From Ornithoclostridium faecigallinarum (GTDB lineage Bacteria > Bacillota > Clostridia > Christensenellales > UBA3700): DNA of 40,023 bases. Location of the stretch: contig DVOI01000046.1 of NCBI GenBank assembly GCA_018713665.1, positions 1-40,023 of the forward strand, written 5' to 3'. The position numbers and the translations under genes are program-made. The notes under the pieces were generated by a model, which was not told where the DNA came from, did no database searches, and worked only from the letters and a program-made list of their open reading frames with translations. Of the stretch, positions 31,140-39,946 are shown piece by piece (the first letter of the stretch is position 1; every line of letters begins with the position of its first letter).

Positions 31140-32672
31140 ATGGTCAACGAAAAGGTTTTGGTCCTCGACTTCGGCGGTCAGTACAATCAGCTGATCGCCA
31201 GACGCGTCAGAGAACTCAACGTCTATTGCGAGATGCATCCGTGCACCATGTCGCTCGACAAGATCCGCGAGATGGCGCCCAAGGCGATCATCTTCACCGG
31301 CGGGCCGTCCAGCGTCTACAACGACGGCGCGCCGCATGTCGACAAGGGCATCTTCGAGCTGGGCATCCCGGTGCTCGGCATCTGCTACGGCTGTCAGCTG
31401 ATCGCCTACACGCTCGGCGGAAAGGTGGAACATGCCGAAACGCGCGAGTACGGCAGACAGGACGCCGTCTACGACAAGAGCTGTCCGCTCTACAAGGGGC
31501 TTGAGGACGGCATTTGCTGGATGAGCCACACCGACAGAGTGGAGGCGCTGCCCGAGGGCTTCAAGGTCGTTGCTCACACTGACACCTGCAAGATCGCGGC
31601 GTTCGCGGACGACAAGCGCAAGATCTACGGCGTGCAATATCACCCCGAGGTGCACCACACTCAGCGCGGCATAGATCAGCTCCGCAACTTCCTCTACGAG
31701 GTCGCGGGCGTCAAGGGCGATTGGACGATGGGCAACTTTGCCAAGAACTCGATCGAGGCGCTTCGCGCCAAGCTGGGCGGCAAAAAGGTGCTCTGCGCAT
31801 TCAGCGGCGGCGTGGACAGCGCGGTCGCGGCGACGCTGATACATAAGGCGGTCGGCGACGCGCTGACGTGCATCTTTGTCGACCACGGTCTGCTGCGCAA
31901 GGACGAGGCGAAGCAGGTCATGAAGGTGTTCAAAGAGGACATGGGGATGAACGTCATCCTCGCAGACGCTTCCGAGCGTTTCCTCGCCAAGCTCGCCGGC
32001 GTCAAAGATCCCGAGACCAAACGCAAGATCATCGGCAAGGAGTTCATTGACGTGTTCGAAGAAGAGGCGAAGAAGATCGGCGCGGTCGACTTCCTCGTAC
32101 AAGGCACGATCTATCCCGACGTCATCGAATCGGGGCTTGGCAACTCCGCCGTCATCAAGAGCCACCACAACGTGGGCGGACTGCCCAGCGTCGTCAATTT
32201 TAAGGAGATCGTCGAGCCGCTGCGCGACCTGTTCAAGGACGAGGTTCGCAAGGTGGGGTTCGAACTCGGGCTGCCGCGCGACGTAGTTATGCGCCAGCCC
32301 TTCCCGGGGCCTGGGCTTGCGATCCGCATCATAGGCGACATCACTCGCGAAAAATTGGACATCCTGCGCGAGGCGGACTTCGTCTTCCGCGACGAGATCG
32401 CCAAGGCGGGGCTTGACAGCGAGATCTGGCAATATTTCGCCGTTTTGACCGATATGCGCAGCGTGGGCGTCATGGGCGACAGCCGCACCTACGACCACAC
32501 GGTCGTACTTCGCGCGGTCACGTCCGTCGACGGCATGACCGCCGATTGGGCGAGGATACCGCACGACGTGCTCGAAAAGATCTCGACGCGCATCGTCAAC
32601 GAAGTCAAACACGTCAACCGCGTCGTCTACGACATCACCAGCAAGCCGCCGGCGACGATCGAGTGGGAGTAA
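31140..32672 (+). CDS. guaA: GMP synthase (glutamine-hydrolysing)
   Basis: GuaA aminates XMP to GMP. The 510-residue protein has an N-terminal class I glutamine amidotransferase with Cys in GICYGCQL and the His-Glu pair in YHPEVHHT. The ATP pyrophosphatase domain has the PP-loop FSGGVDSAVAA (about 221-231). The C-terminal dimerisation domain has GDSRTYDHTVVLRAV and ends in KPPATIEWE. The start has a perfect AAAGGAG site. It lies directly after the ATPase gene and before purA, so the two final branches of purine nucleotide synthesis are made from neighbouring genes. No guanine riboswitch is seen before it. Confidence 0.98.
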   Translation: MVNEKVLVLDFGGQYNQLIARRVRELNVYCEMHPCTMSLDKIREMAPKAIIFTGGPSSVYNDGAPHVDKGIFELGIPVLGICYGCQLIAYTLGGKVEHAETREYGRQDAVYDKSCPLYKGLEDGICWMSHTDRVEALPEGFKVVAHTDTCKIAAFADDKRKIYGVQYHPEVHHTQRGIDQLRNFLYEVAGVKGDWTMGNFAKNSIEALRAKLGGKKVLCAFSGGVDSAVAATLIHKAVGDALTCIFVDHGLLRKDEAKQVMKVFKEDMGMNVILADASERFLAKLAGVKDPETKRKIIGKEFIDVFEEEAKKIGAVDFLVQGTIYPDVIESGLGNSAVIKSHHNVGGLPSVVNFKEIVEPLRDLFKDEVRKVGFELGLPRDVVMRQPFPGPGLAIRIIGDITREKLDILREADFVFRDEIAKAGLDSEIWQYFAVLTDMRSVGVMGDSRTYDHTVVLRAVTSVDGMTADWARIPHDVLEKISTRIVNEVKHVNRVVYDITSKPPATIEWE

Positions 32673-32687
32673 TCCAAAGCATTCACC

Positions 32688-32700
32688 CGGCAGCGCCGGA
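32688..32700 (+). promoter_or_regulatory. Small intercistronic hairpin between guaA and purA
   Basis: CCGGC-AGC-GCCGG sits just before the purA ribosome binding site AAAGGAGAG. There is no T-tract, so it is not a terminator. Confidence 0.4.
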
Positions 32701-32712
32701 AAGGAGAGAGAT

Positions 32713-33993
32713 ATGTTAACAGCAATAGCAGGCATCAATTGGGGCGACGAAGGCAAGGGCAGGATGGTCGACTTGATCTCAAGCGACTACGACGTCGTCG
32801 TCCGCTATCAGGGCGGCAACAACGCCGGTCACACCGTCATCAATCACTTGGGCAAGTTCATCCTCAACCTGATCCCGTCGGGCATACTTCGTCCCGAGGT
32901 CGTCAACGTGATGGGCAACGGCATGGTCATAGACATGAAGCACTTGGTCGGCGAGATCGAGCGTTTGACCGCCGCCGGCGTCAAGATCACGCCCGACAAC
33001 CTCAAGATCAGCGACAGGGCTGTCATCTGCATGCCCTATCACGTCCTTCAAGACTGCCTCGAAGAGGACAGATTGGGCGACGCCAAGTACGGTTCGACCC
33101 GCCGCGGCATCGCGCCCGTCTACGGCGACAAATATTTGAAGAAGATCGTCACGATGGGCGATCTGTTCTTCCCCGAAGCGCTCGAAAAGCGCATGAAGGG
33201 AGTGATCGAGTGGAAAAACCTCTTCATCGAGAAGGCATACGGCGGCGCGCCGATCGACTTTGACGAGGAGATGGCGTGGCTGCGCAAGTACGGCGACATC
33301 CTCAAACCGTTCGTATGCGACACGGGACTGTGGTTGGAAGACGCGCTCAAACAGGGCAAGAAAGTCATCTTCGAAGCTCAATTGGGCGCGCTGAGGGACA
33401 TCGACTTCGGTATCAATCCTTACACGTCGTCGTCCAACACGATCGCCGCATACGCGCCGATAGGCGCGGGGATCCCCCGTCACAAGCTGGACAAGGTGTT
33501 CGGCATCATGAAGGCGTACAGCTCGTGCGTCGGCGAAGGTCCGTTCACCGTCGAGATGTTCGGCGACGAGGCGAAGGCGCTGCGCGACGCGGGTGCGGAA
33601 TACGGCGCGGCGACGGGCAGACCGAGGCGCGTCGGCGCGTTCGACGCCGTCGCGAGCAGATACGGCGTGCGCATGCAGGGCGCGGACGAACTCGCTTTGA
33701 CCAAGCTCGACGTGCTGTCCTATATGGACAAGATCCCCGTCTGCGTCGCCTATGACGTCGACGGCGAGAGGGTGACTGACTTCCCGCGCGGCGAGAGACT
33801 GCGCGTCGCGAAGCCGATCTTCGAGTATTTCGACGGCTGGAAGTGCGACATCAGCAAGTGCCGCAAGGAGAGCGACCTGCCCGAGCAGGCGAGGGCATAC
33901 ATCGCCGCGCTCGAAAAGATGGTCGATTGCCCGATCACCTGCGTCTCTGTGGGTGCGGAGCGCGACGAATACATCGTGAGGAAGAGCAAATGA
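32713..33993 (+). CDS. purA: Adenylosuccinate synthetase
   Basis: PurA joins IMP and aspartate, using GTP, in the first step from IMP to AMP. The 426-residue length is normal. The phosphate-binding loop is GINWGDEGKGR, with Asn in place of the usual Gln before the Trp. RYQGGNNAGHTV, the STRRGIAPVYGDK segment, EAQLGALRDIDFG and TGRPRRVGAFD complete the active site. The ATG has AAAGGAGAGAG. The stop overlaps the dapL ATG by four bases, so the two are coupled. Confidence 0.97.
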   Translation: MLTAIAGINWGDEGKGRMVDLISSDYDVVVRYQGGNNAGHTVINHLGKFILNLIPSGILRPEVVNVMGNGMVIDMKHLVGEIERLTAAGVKITPDNLKISDRAVICMPYHVLQDCLEEDRLGDAKYGSTRRGIAPVYGDKYLKKIVTMGDLFFPEALEKRMKGVIEWKNLFIEKAYGGAPIDFDEEMAWLRKYGDILKPFVCDTGLWLEDALKQGKKVIFEAQLGALRDIDFGINPYTSSSNTIAAYAPIGAGIPRHKLDKVFGIMKAYSSCVGEGPFTVEMFGDEAKALRDAGAEYGAATGRPRRVGAFDAVASRYGVRMQGADELALTKLDVLSYMDKIPVCVAYDVDGERVTDFPRGERLRVAKPIFEYFDGWKCDISKCRKESDLPEQARAYIAALEKMVDCPITCVSVGAERDEYIVRKSK

Positions 33994-35171
33994 AGATCAA
34001 CCACGGTTTTTTGGATCTCAAAGACAGCTACCTTTTCTCGACGATCGCCAAGAAGGTCAACGCCTACAAGGCGGCGAACCCGGACGCGGACATCATCCGC
34101 CTCGGGATAGGCGACGTCACTCTGCCGCTCGCGCCGGCTGTCGTCGACGCGATGAAGAGGGCGGCGGACGAGATGGGCGTCAAGGAGACGTTCCGCGGCT
34201 ACGGACCCGAGCCGGGCTATGAGTTTTTGCGCGAGGCGATCGCGAATTACTACGGCGGCAAGGGCGTCAAGGTCGCGGCGGACGAGGTGTATGTCAGCGA
34301 CGGCGCGAAGAGCGACGTCGGCAACATCCTCGACATCTTCGGCGCGGACAACAAGGTGCTCATCCCCGATCCCGTCTATCCCGCGTACGTCGATGCCAAC
34401 GTCATGGCGGGCAGGAAGATAGACACGATCGAGGGCAACAAGGGCAACGGCTTCAAGCCCCTTCCCGACAAGAGCTACAAGGCGGACATCATCTACATAT
34501 GCAGTCCCAACAATCCGACCGGCGCGGTCTACGACCATGCCGAGCTCAAACAATGGGTCGACTATGCGAACGAGTGCGACGCGCTGATACTCTTCGACGC
34601 GGCGTACGAGAGCTTTGTCACAGACCCGTCGCTGCCGCGCAGCATCTTTGAGATCGACGGCGCGCGCGAATGCGCGATCGAGTTCAACTCGTTTTCCAAG
34701 ATCGCCGGCTTCACAGGCACGCGCTGCGGCTACGTCGTCGTGCCGCACGAGCTCAAGAGGGAGGGCGTGTCGCTCGGCGCGCTTTGGAACAGGCGTCAAT
34801 CGACCAAGTTCAACGGCGTGCCCTATGTCGTACAGCGTGCGGCGGAGGCGGTGTTCACCCCCGAGGGCATGGCGCAGATCAAGCAAAATCTCGCATACTA
34901 TTCCGAGAACGCGCGCGTGATACACGAAGGCTTGGAGAGCGCGGGGATATGGCACACCGGCGGGCTCAACTCGCCGTACATATGGCTGGAGTGTCCGATG
35001 GGGCTGTCCAGCTGGGACTACTTCGACAGGCTGCTGACGAGGGCAAACGTCGTCGGCACGCCGGGAGCGGGCTTCGGCGCGATGGGCGAGGGCTACTTCC
35101 GCCTGACCGCGTTCGGCGACAAGGAGCGCACCAAAGAGGCGGTCGCGCGCATACTCGCCGATCTCAAATGA
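33990..35171 (+). CDS. dapL: LL-diaminopimelate aminotransferase
   Basis: DapL converts tetrahydrodipicolinate directly to LL-2,6-diaminopimelate with glutamate as donor, which bypasses the acylated intermediates of the dapD/dapC/dapE route. The 393-residue fold-type I PLP enzyme has the DapL N-terminus (LKDSYLFSTIAKKVNAY), RLGIGDVTLPL, YICSPNNPTGAVY, and PLP-binding Lys237 in FNSFSKIAGFTGTRCGY. The start overlaps the purA stop; the longer open frame upstream runs antiphase through purA. It lies 21 kb from asd-dapA-dapB and is not behind the lysine riboswitch, which keeps cell-wall DAP supply partly separate from lysine control. That last point is inference. Confidence 0.93.
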   Translation: MKINHGFLDLKDSYLFSTIAKKVNAYKAANPDADIIRLGIGDVTLPLAPAVVDAMKRAADEMGVKETFRGYGPEPGYEFLREAIANYYGGKGVKVAADEVYVSDGAKSDVGNILDIFGADNKVLIPDPVYPAYVDANVMAGRKIDTIEGNKGNGFKPLPDKSYKADIIYICSPNNPTGAVYDHAELKQWVDYANECDALILFDAAYESFVTDPSLPRSIFEIDGARECAIEFNSFSKIAGFTGTRCGYVVVPHELKREGVSLGALWNRRQSTKFNGVPYVVQRAAEAVFTPEGMAQIKQNLAYYSENARVIHEGLESAGIWHTGGLNSPYIWLECPMGLSSWDYFDRLLTRANVVGTPGAGFGAMGEGYFRLTAFGDKERTKEAVARILADLK

Positions 35172-35812
35172 AGACAAAGAAGCAGGCGAAACTCATACTC
35201 GAGGGCTTGGAAAGGCAGCATCCGGACGCTCAATGCGAGCTCGATTTCGGCACGCCTTTCCAATTGCTCGTCGCAGTTATACTGTCCGCGCAATGCACGG
35301 ACAAGCGCGTCAACGAGGTGACGCCGAAACTGTTTGCCGACTACTCGACGCCCGAGCAGTTCGCCGAGATGCCGCAGGAGACGCTCGAGAAGTACATCTT
35401 CTCGTGCGGCTTCTATCACAACAAGGCGGCGCACATCATCTCGGCGGCGAAGGACATCGTCGGGCGTTTCGGCGGCAAGGTGCCGTCGACGATAGAGGAA
35501 CTGACCACGCTCGCGGGCGTCGGGCGCAAGACTGCCAACGTCGTCTACGCCGTCGCTTTCGGCGGCAACGCGATCGCGGTCGACACCCACGTTTTGAGGC
35601 TCGCAAACCGCATCGGCTTTGTCAAGTCGGACAAGCCCGTCGACGCGGAGAACGCGTTGATGAAGGCGTTCGATCCAGAGGATTGGAGCGCCGCTCACCA
35701 CGCGCTCATCTTCCACGGCAGATACGTCTGCACAGCGCGCGCCCCGAGATGCGACGAGTGCATGATATCCGAATATTGCGACATGTACGCCGAGACGCAA
35801 AAGCGCCGCTGA
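35168..35812 (+). CDS. nth: Endonuclease III
   Basis: This 214-residue DNA glycosylase/AP lyase removes oxidised pyrimidines in base excision repair. The helix-hairpin-helix is LAGVGRKTANVV with catalytic Lys121, Asp139 lies in VDTHVLRLANR, and the [4Fe-4S] cluster cysteines are C188-x6-C195-x2-C198-x5-C204. The ATG overlaps the dapL stop by four bases. All catalytic features are intact and length is typical. Confidence 0.97.
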   Translation: MKTKKQAKLILEGLERQHPDAQCELDFGTPFQLLVAVILSAQCTDKRVNEVTPKLFADYSTPEQFAEMPQETLEKYIFSCGFYHNKAAHIISAAKDIVGRFGGKVPSTIEELTTLAGVGRKTANVVYAVAFGGNAIAVDTHVLRLANRIGFVKSDKPVDAENALMKAFDPEDWSAAHHALIFHGRYVCTARAPRCDECMISEYCDMYAETQKRR

Positions 35813-35840
35813 CGCACACGGGCACAAAAAAGACAACAAT
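35810..35840 (+). repeat. Direct repeat copy 1, upstream of nfnA
   Basis: TGACGCACACGGG at 35810-35822, which includes the nth stop codon, is repeated exactly at 38057-38069 after nfnB. Weaker similarity continues for about 15 bases (an A-run then ACAACAA against ACGATCAA). Confidence 0.55.
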
Positions 35841-35842
35841 TT

Positions 35843-35856
35843 GCCGCATATGCGGC
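35843..35856. promoter_or_regulatory. 14-bp palindrome before nfnA
   Basis: GCCGCATATGCGGC is a perfect inverted repeat that ends at the nfnA ribosome binding site (GGCGAGG). It may be an operator, or a hairpin that masks the site. Its CATATG centre recalls the palindrome at 10066-10077. Confidence 0.5.
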
Positions 35857-35867
35857 GAGGTATAAAA

Positions 35868-36692
35868 ATGAACAAATTGATCAAGATCGACGACGTCGCG
35901 CCGCGCGTAAAACAATATGTGGTCGCCGCGCCCGACGTTGCCAGACATTGCTTGCCGGGACAGTTCGTCATCGTCCGCGTGGACGACGAGGGCGAGAGGG
36001 TCCCGTTCACCATTTGCGACTACGACAGGCATGCGGGCACGATCACACTGCTTGTTCAAGACGTGGGTTACAGCACTCACAAGATGGGCACGCTCAAAGA
36101 GGGCGACAGTCTTCACGACGTCGTCGGACCTTTGGGCAACGCGACCGATCTTTCGAGTTACGACAACGTCGTCCTGGTCGGCGGAGGCATAGGCTGCGCG
36201 GTCATCTATCCGCAGGCAAAACTTCGCAACGCGCAGGGCAAGCCGTGCACGACGATCATCGGCGCGCGCACCGAAGAGCTGCTGTTCGCGGTCGACGAAT
36301 TTCGCCGCGAGAGCAAGGAGCTTTTGATCGCGACCGACGACGGCTCGGTCGGCGTAAAGGGCTTTGTCACCACAGTCCTTCAACAATTGATAGACCGCGG
36401 CGACAAGATAGACTGCGTGTTCGTCGTCGGACCGATGATCATGATGCGCAACGTCTGCGAGCTGACCCGTCCTTACGGCATCCGCACGATCGTCAGCATG
36501 AACAGTATTATGGTCGACGGCACGGGCATGTGCGGCGGCTGCCGCGTCACCGTCGGCGGCGAGACGAAGTACGCCTGCGTTGACGGTCCCGAGTTTGACG
36601 GGCATTTAATCGATTTCGCCGAGGCGATGAACCGAAGCGGCTTTTACCGCGAGCACGAGCAGGCTTGCCGTTTGAGAGGTGAAAAGCTATGA
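35868..36692 (+). CDS. nfnA: NADH-dependent ferredoxin:NADP oxidoreductase, small subunit
   Basis: The 274-residue flavoprotein matches NfnA, the FAD/NAD-binding subunit that also resembles the dihydroorotate dehydrogenase electron-transfer subunit. It has a RVPFTICDYDR-type FAD region, an NAD-binding GGGIGCAVIYP and a C-terminal [2Fe-2S] binding site, GTGMCGGCRVTV with a third Cys in YACVDGPEF. With NfnB it couples NADH, NADPH and ferredoxin by electron bifurcation in anaerobes. The frame is open from 35841, but the ATG at 35868 has a GGCGAGG site and gives the family start. The stop overlaps the nfnB ATG by four bases. Confidence 0.9.
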   Translation: MNKLIKIDDVAPRVKQYVVAAPDVARHCLPGQFVIVRVDDEGERVPFTICDYDRHAGTITLLVQDVGYSTHKMGTLKEGDSLHDVVGPLGNATDLSSYDNVVLVGGGIGCAVIYPQAKLRNAQGKPCTTIIGARTEELLFAVDEFRRESKELLIATDDGSVGVKGFVTTVLQQLIDRGDKIDCVFVVGPMIMMRNVCELTRPYGIRTIVSMNSIMVDGTGMCGGCRVTVGGETKYACVDGPEFDGHLIDFAEAMNRSGFYREHEQACRLRGEKL

Positions 36693-38059
36693 ATACGAGC
36701 GCGAGACATCCCGTCGGCGTACAGCCGGCGGAGGAGAGGATACACAATTTCGACGAGGTGTCGCTGGGCTACGATCACGCGACGATGCTCGAAGAGGCGG
36801 ACAGATGTCTGCATTGCGCGGCGGCGCCCTGCCGAAAGGGCTGCCCGGTCGGGGTCAACATCCCCGCTTTCATCGCGCGGCTCAAAGAGGACGACTTGGA
36901 CGGCGCGGTCCGCGAGATCAGTTTGGACACGCTGCTGCCGGCGATATGCGGCAGGGTATGTCCGCAGGAAAAGCAATGCGAGGCGCTTTGCGTGCGCAAG
37001 GCGAAGCTGGGCGGTTCGGTCTCGATAGGCGCGCTCGAAAGGTATGTCGGCGACTATGCGCTCGCTCACCCCAAGGCGCCCCAAAAGGCGGCGAAGAGGG
37101 GCAAAAAGGTCGCGGTCGTCGGCAGCGGACCCAGCGGTCTGACCTGCGCGGCGGACTGCGCGGCGGCGGGCTTTGACGTGACGGTGTTCGAGGCGTTCCA
37201 CAAGCCGGGCGGCGTGCTCGTCTACGGCATCCCCGAGTTCAGACTGCCCAAGGACAAGGTCGTCGCCAAGGAGATCGCCAAGCTCGAGGCGCTGGGCGTG
37301 ACGTTCAGGCTCAACACGGTGATCGGCAAGACTTTGACGATCGACGACCTTTTGGACGAGTTTGACGCGATATTCATCGGCACCGGCGCGGGACTTCCCA
37401 AGTTCATGGGCGTGCCGGGCGAGAATCTCAACGGCGTCGGCTCCGCCAACGAATTTTTGACGCGCGTCAACCTGATGCAGGCATACCGCGAGGACGCGAT
37501 CACGCCGGTATATTGCGGCAAAAAGGTCGCGGTCATCGGCGCGGGCAACGTGGCTATGGACGCGGCGCGCACCGCAAGGCGTATGGGCGCGGACGTGACG
37601 ATCGTCTACCGCAGAGGACGCGAAGAGATGCCCGCGCGCGGCGAGGAGATCGAACACGCCGAAGAAGAGGGCATAGTGTTCGAGCTTTTGACCAATCCCG
37701 TCGAGGTGCTCGGCGAGGGCGGCAGAGTGACTGCGCTCAAATGCGTGCGAATGGCTCTCGGCGAGCCCGACGCGTCGGGCAGACGGTCGCCGGTGCCGAT
37801 CGAGGGCAGCGAGTTCGAGATGGACGTCGATCAGGTGATCGTCGCGTTGGGCACAAGCCCCAATCCGCTCATCCGCAAGTCGACGGACAAGATAGAGTTT
37901 TCGCGCCGCGGCACGATCGTCGTCGACGAGGAGACTATGCGTACGAGCAATGACAAGATATACGCCGGCGGCGACGCCGTCACGGGTGCGGCGACGGTCA
38001 TTTTGGCGATGGGCGCGGGTCGCAAGGCGGCTGCGGCGATCAAGGCAAAGCTCGGTTGA
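36689..38059 (+). CDS. nfnB: NADH-dependent ferredoxin:NADP oxidoreductase, large subunit (glutamate synthase small-chain family)
   Basis: The 456-residue protein has the two N-terminal [4Fe-4S] cysteine groups (CLHCAAAPCRKGC and CGRVCPQEKQCEALC). Next come an FAD-binding GSGPSGLTCAAD (about 146-157) and an NADP-binding GAGNVAMDAARTA, and it ends with the FAD-contact GGDAVTGAATV. On its own it could be called GltD, but no GltA large chain is present and it is coupled to the nfnA gene by a four-base overlap. NfnB is therefore the better name. The complex would make NADPH for the biosynthetic genes in this window. Confidence 0.9.
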   Translation: MNTSARHPVGVQPAEERIHNFDEVSLGYDHATMLEEADRCLHCAAAPCRKGCPVGVNIPAFIARLKEDDLDGAVREISLDTLLPAICGRVCPQEKQCEALCVRKAKLGGSVSIGALERYVGDYALAHPKAPQKAAKRGKKVAVVGSGPSGLTCAADCAAAGFDVTVFEAFHKPGGVLVYGIPEFRLPKDKVVAKEIAKLEALGVTFRLNTVIGKTLTIDDLLDEFDAIFIGTGAGLPKFMGVPGENLNGVGSANEFLTRVNLMQAYREDAITPVYCGKKVAVIGAGNVAMDAARTARRMGADVTIVYRRGREEMPARGEEIEHAEEEGIVFELLTNPVEVLGEGGRVTALKCVRMALGEPDASGRRSPVPIEGSEFEMDVDQVIVALGTSPNPLIRKSTDKIEFSRRGTIVVDEETMRTSNDKIYAGGDAVTGAATVILAMGAGRKAAAAIKAKLG

Positions 38060-38086
38060 CGCACACGGGTAGGAAAAATAACGATC
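38057..38086 (+). repeat. Direct repeat copy 2, downstream of nfnB
   Basis: Second copy of TGACGCACACGGG (38057-38069), again beginning at a stop codon, here that of nfnB. Together the copies flank nfnAB. Confidence 0.55.
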
Positions 38087-38102
38087 AAGGAGAACGGAAG
38101 AG

Positions 38103-39359
38103 ATGTTTTTGGACATAGCGACGATCTTTGTCAAACCGGGTAACGGCGGCGACGGCGCGGTGTCTTTTCACACCGAAAAATACGTCGCCAAGGGCGGACC
38201 GGACGGCGGCGACGGAGGCAAGGGCGGAGACATAATCTTTGTCGCGGACGCCAACTCTTCGACGCTCATCGACTTCCGTTTTGCCAAGCATTTCCGCGCC
38301 GAAAACGGCGCGAACGGCTCGGGCAAGAATTGCACCGGGCGCAGCGGACAAGACCTTGTCATCAAGGTGCCGCGCGGCACGGTGGTCAAGGACAAACAGA
38401 CGGGCGACGTGCTCGCCGACATCTTTTACGACGACAGCCGCGTCGTGCTGTTCAAGGGCGGCAGAGGAGGCAAGGGCAACGCGCATTTCGCGACTGCCCG
38501 CCGCAAGGCGCCGCGCTTTTCGCAGACGGGCGAGAAGACGGTCGAGGTCGAATTGACGCTTGAACTCAAGACGATCGCCGACGTCGGGCTGGTCGGCTTC
38601 CCCAATGTGGGCAAGTCGACGTTGCTCTCCGTCGTGTCGGCGGCGAGGCCCAAGATCGCCGACTACCACTTCACGACTTTGACGCCTAATCTCGGCGTGG
38701 TCGCGTACGGCGACGGCTCGTTCGTGATGGCGGACATCCCGGGGCTTATCGAGGGCGCGAGCCAAGGCGCCGGATTGGGCACGCGGTTTTTGCGTCACAT
38801 CGAGAGGGTGAGGCTGATCGTGCACGTCGTCGACGTGTCGGGCTGTGAGGAGCGAGACCCGTATGACGACTTTGTCAAAATCAACAAGGAGCTCAGCGAA
38901 TACAGCGCAAAACTTGCCGCGCTTCCGCAAATAGTCTGCGCGAACAAGTGCGACATCGCGACCGAAGAGCAGATCGCCGAGTTTGAGCGCAAGGTCGGGC
39001 AAAAGGTGATCCCGATCAGCGCGGCGACGAGAAAGGGCGTGGACGAGCTTCTCGCCGCGATCTCGGCGCGGCTTGCCGAGCTTCCCAAGCAACAGCCGCT
39101 CGAAGTGGTCGAAAGGCGTGAAGAATACGTCGATCCTTCGTCGTTCACGGTCGACATCGCCGAGGACGGAGCGTTTGTCGTCACGGGACCATTGGTCGAC
39201 AAGTTGACGCGCACGACGATACTCGACGACTACGGCTCGTTCAACTACTTCCAAAAGCGTTTGACGGACGCCGGCGTGATCGCCGCGCTTCTCAAAGCGG
39301 GGATGGTCGAGGGGGACACCGTGCGCATCGCGGACACGGAATTTGAATACGAAGAATGA
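38103..39359 (+). CDS. obgE: Obg family GTPase
   Basis: The 418-residue ribosome-associated GTPase helps in 50S assembly and stress control. The glycine-rich Obg domain (about 1-158) includes KPGNGGDGAVSF and GPDGGDGGKGGD. The G domain has GFPNVGKSTLL (G1), DIPGLIEGA (G3) and NKCD (G4). A C-terminal OCT domain (about 340-418), typical of Gram-positive and related lineages, has the FNYFQKRL segment. The ATG follows AAGGAGAAC. Its position before yhbY is a common pairing of ribosome biogenesis genes. Confidence 0.97.
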   Translation: MFLDIATIFVKPGNGGDGAVSFHTEKYVAKGGPDGGDGGKGGDIIFVADANSSTLIDFRFAKHFRAENGANGSGKNCTGRSGQDLVIKVPRGTVVKDKQTGDVLADIFYDDSRVVLFKGGRGGKGNAHFATARRKAPRFSQTGEKTVEVELTLELKTIADVGLVGFPNVGKSTLLSVVSAARPKIADYHFTTLTPNLGVVAYGDGSFVMADIPGLIEGASQGAGLGTRFLRHIERVRLIVHVVDVSGCEERDPYDDFVKINKELSEYSAKLAALPQIVCANKCDIATEEQIAEFERKVGQKVIPISAATRKGVDELLAAISARLAELPKQQPLEVVERREEYVDPSSFTVDIAEDGAFVVTGPLVDKLTRTTILDDYGSFNYFQKRLTDAGVIAALLKAGMVEGDTVRIADTEFEYEE

Positions 39360-39393
39360 CAAAAAGCGAAACATATCGCAAAAAAGGAGAGAT

Positions 39394-39681
39394 ATGAACA
39401 CATCGGACAGGGCAAAACTGCGTTCGATCGCGATGACTGAAAAGGCGATCACGCAGGTGGGCAAAAACGGCGTCACCGACACCGTCTTGAAGCAGGTCGA
39501 CGAGCAATTGACCGCGCGCGAACTCGTCAAGATCAGCGTGCTTCGCAACTCGGACGACGACGTCAAGACCGTCGCCGCCGCGCTTGCCGACGCGCTCGGT
39601 GCGGAGATAGTGCAGACGCTCGGCTTCAAGATCACGCTCTATCGCTTCTCGACCGCCGACGGGGTCAAGCATCTTTTGTGA
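39394..39681 (+). CDS. yhbY: YhbY/CRM-domain ribosome-assembly RNA-binding protein
   Basis: The 95-residue protein has the CRM fold: KLRSIAMTEKAITQVGKNGVTDTVLKQVDEQLTARELVKISVL contains the conserved helix-loop with a GKNG motif in place of GKxG. The homolog YhbY binds the 50S precursor. The frame is open from 39343 but AAAAGGAGAGAT selects the ATG at 39394. It follows obgE by 34 bp. Confidence 0.9.
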   Translation: MNTSDRAKLRSIAMTEKAITQVGKNGVTDTVLKQVDEQLTARELVKISVLRNSDDDVKTVAAALADALGAEIVQTLGFKITLYRFSTADGVKHLL

Positions 39682-39691
39682 CCAAAAGTCG

Positions 39692-39946
39692 ATGATCACC
39701 GAAAAGCAATTCATCACAATGCTCGGTCTTGTGATCGTTCCTCAAGTGGCTGAATTGATCGCCTGTGACAGCAAGTTGACCGAGGTGCAGGCTCTAAAGG
39801 CGTTTTTGCGCTTGAAGACCTATTCGGTGCTTGAGGTAGAAGGCTCTAAAGCATGGCATTACAGTCCAATGGCGTTTTTCGCCGTCTGGAAGTCGGAACA
39901 GGATACAGGCGCGCCCGAATGGCCGACGGAGGGACTTTTGGCATGA
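39692..39946 (+). CDS. Small hypothetical protein paired with a DUF3791-like gene
   Basis: The 84-residue protein is predicted mostly helical with a central WHYSP segment. From memory, similar small proteins precede DUF3791 genes in Firmicutes, but I cannot name a family with certainty. The ATG lies ten bases after the yhbY stop and lacks a strong Shine-Dalgarno. Its stop overlaps the ATG of the next gene by four bases. The composition is less GC-rich than the operon to its left, so the locus may be an accessory insertion after yhbY. Confidence 0.65.
   Translation: MITEKQFITMLGLVIVPQVAELIACDSKLTEVQALKAFLRLKTYSVLEVEGSKAWHYSPMAFFAVWKSEQDTGAPEWPTEGLLA

Noticed and set aside
29229..32756. A 1175-codon open frame on the minus strand, antisense to the ATPase and guaA genes
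   Set aside because: It is the antiphase shadow of GC-rich codon use. Its product is compositionally biased (Asp, His, Arg, Val), matches no family I recognise, and runs across two well-supported genes and their boundary.
36689..38059. Glutamate synthase small chain (gltD)
   Set aside because: No large glutamate synthase subunit is nearby, and the gene overlaps an NfnA-type partner, so NfnB fits better.
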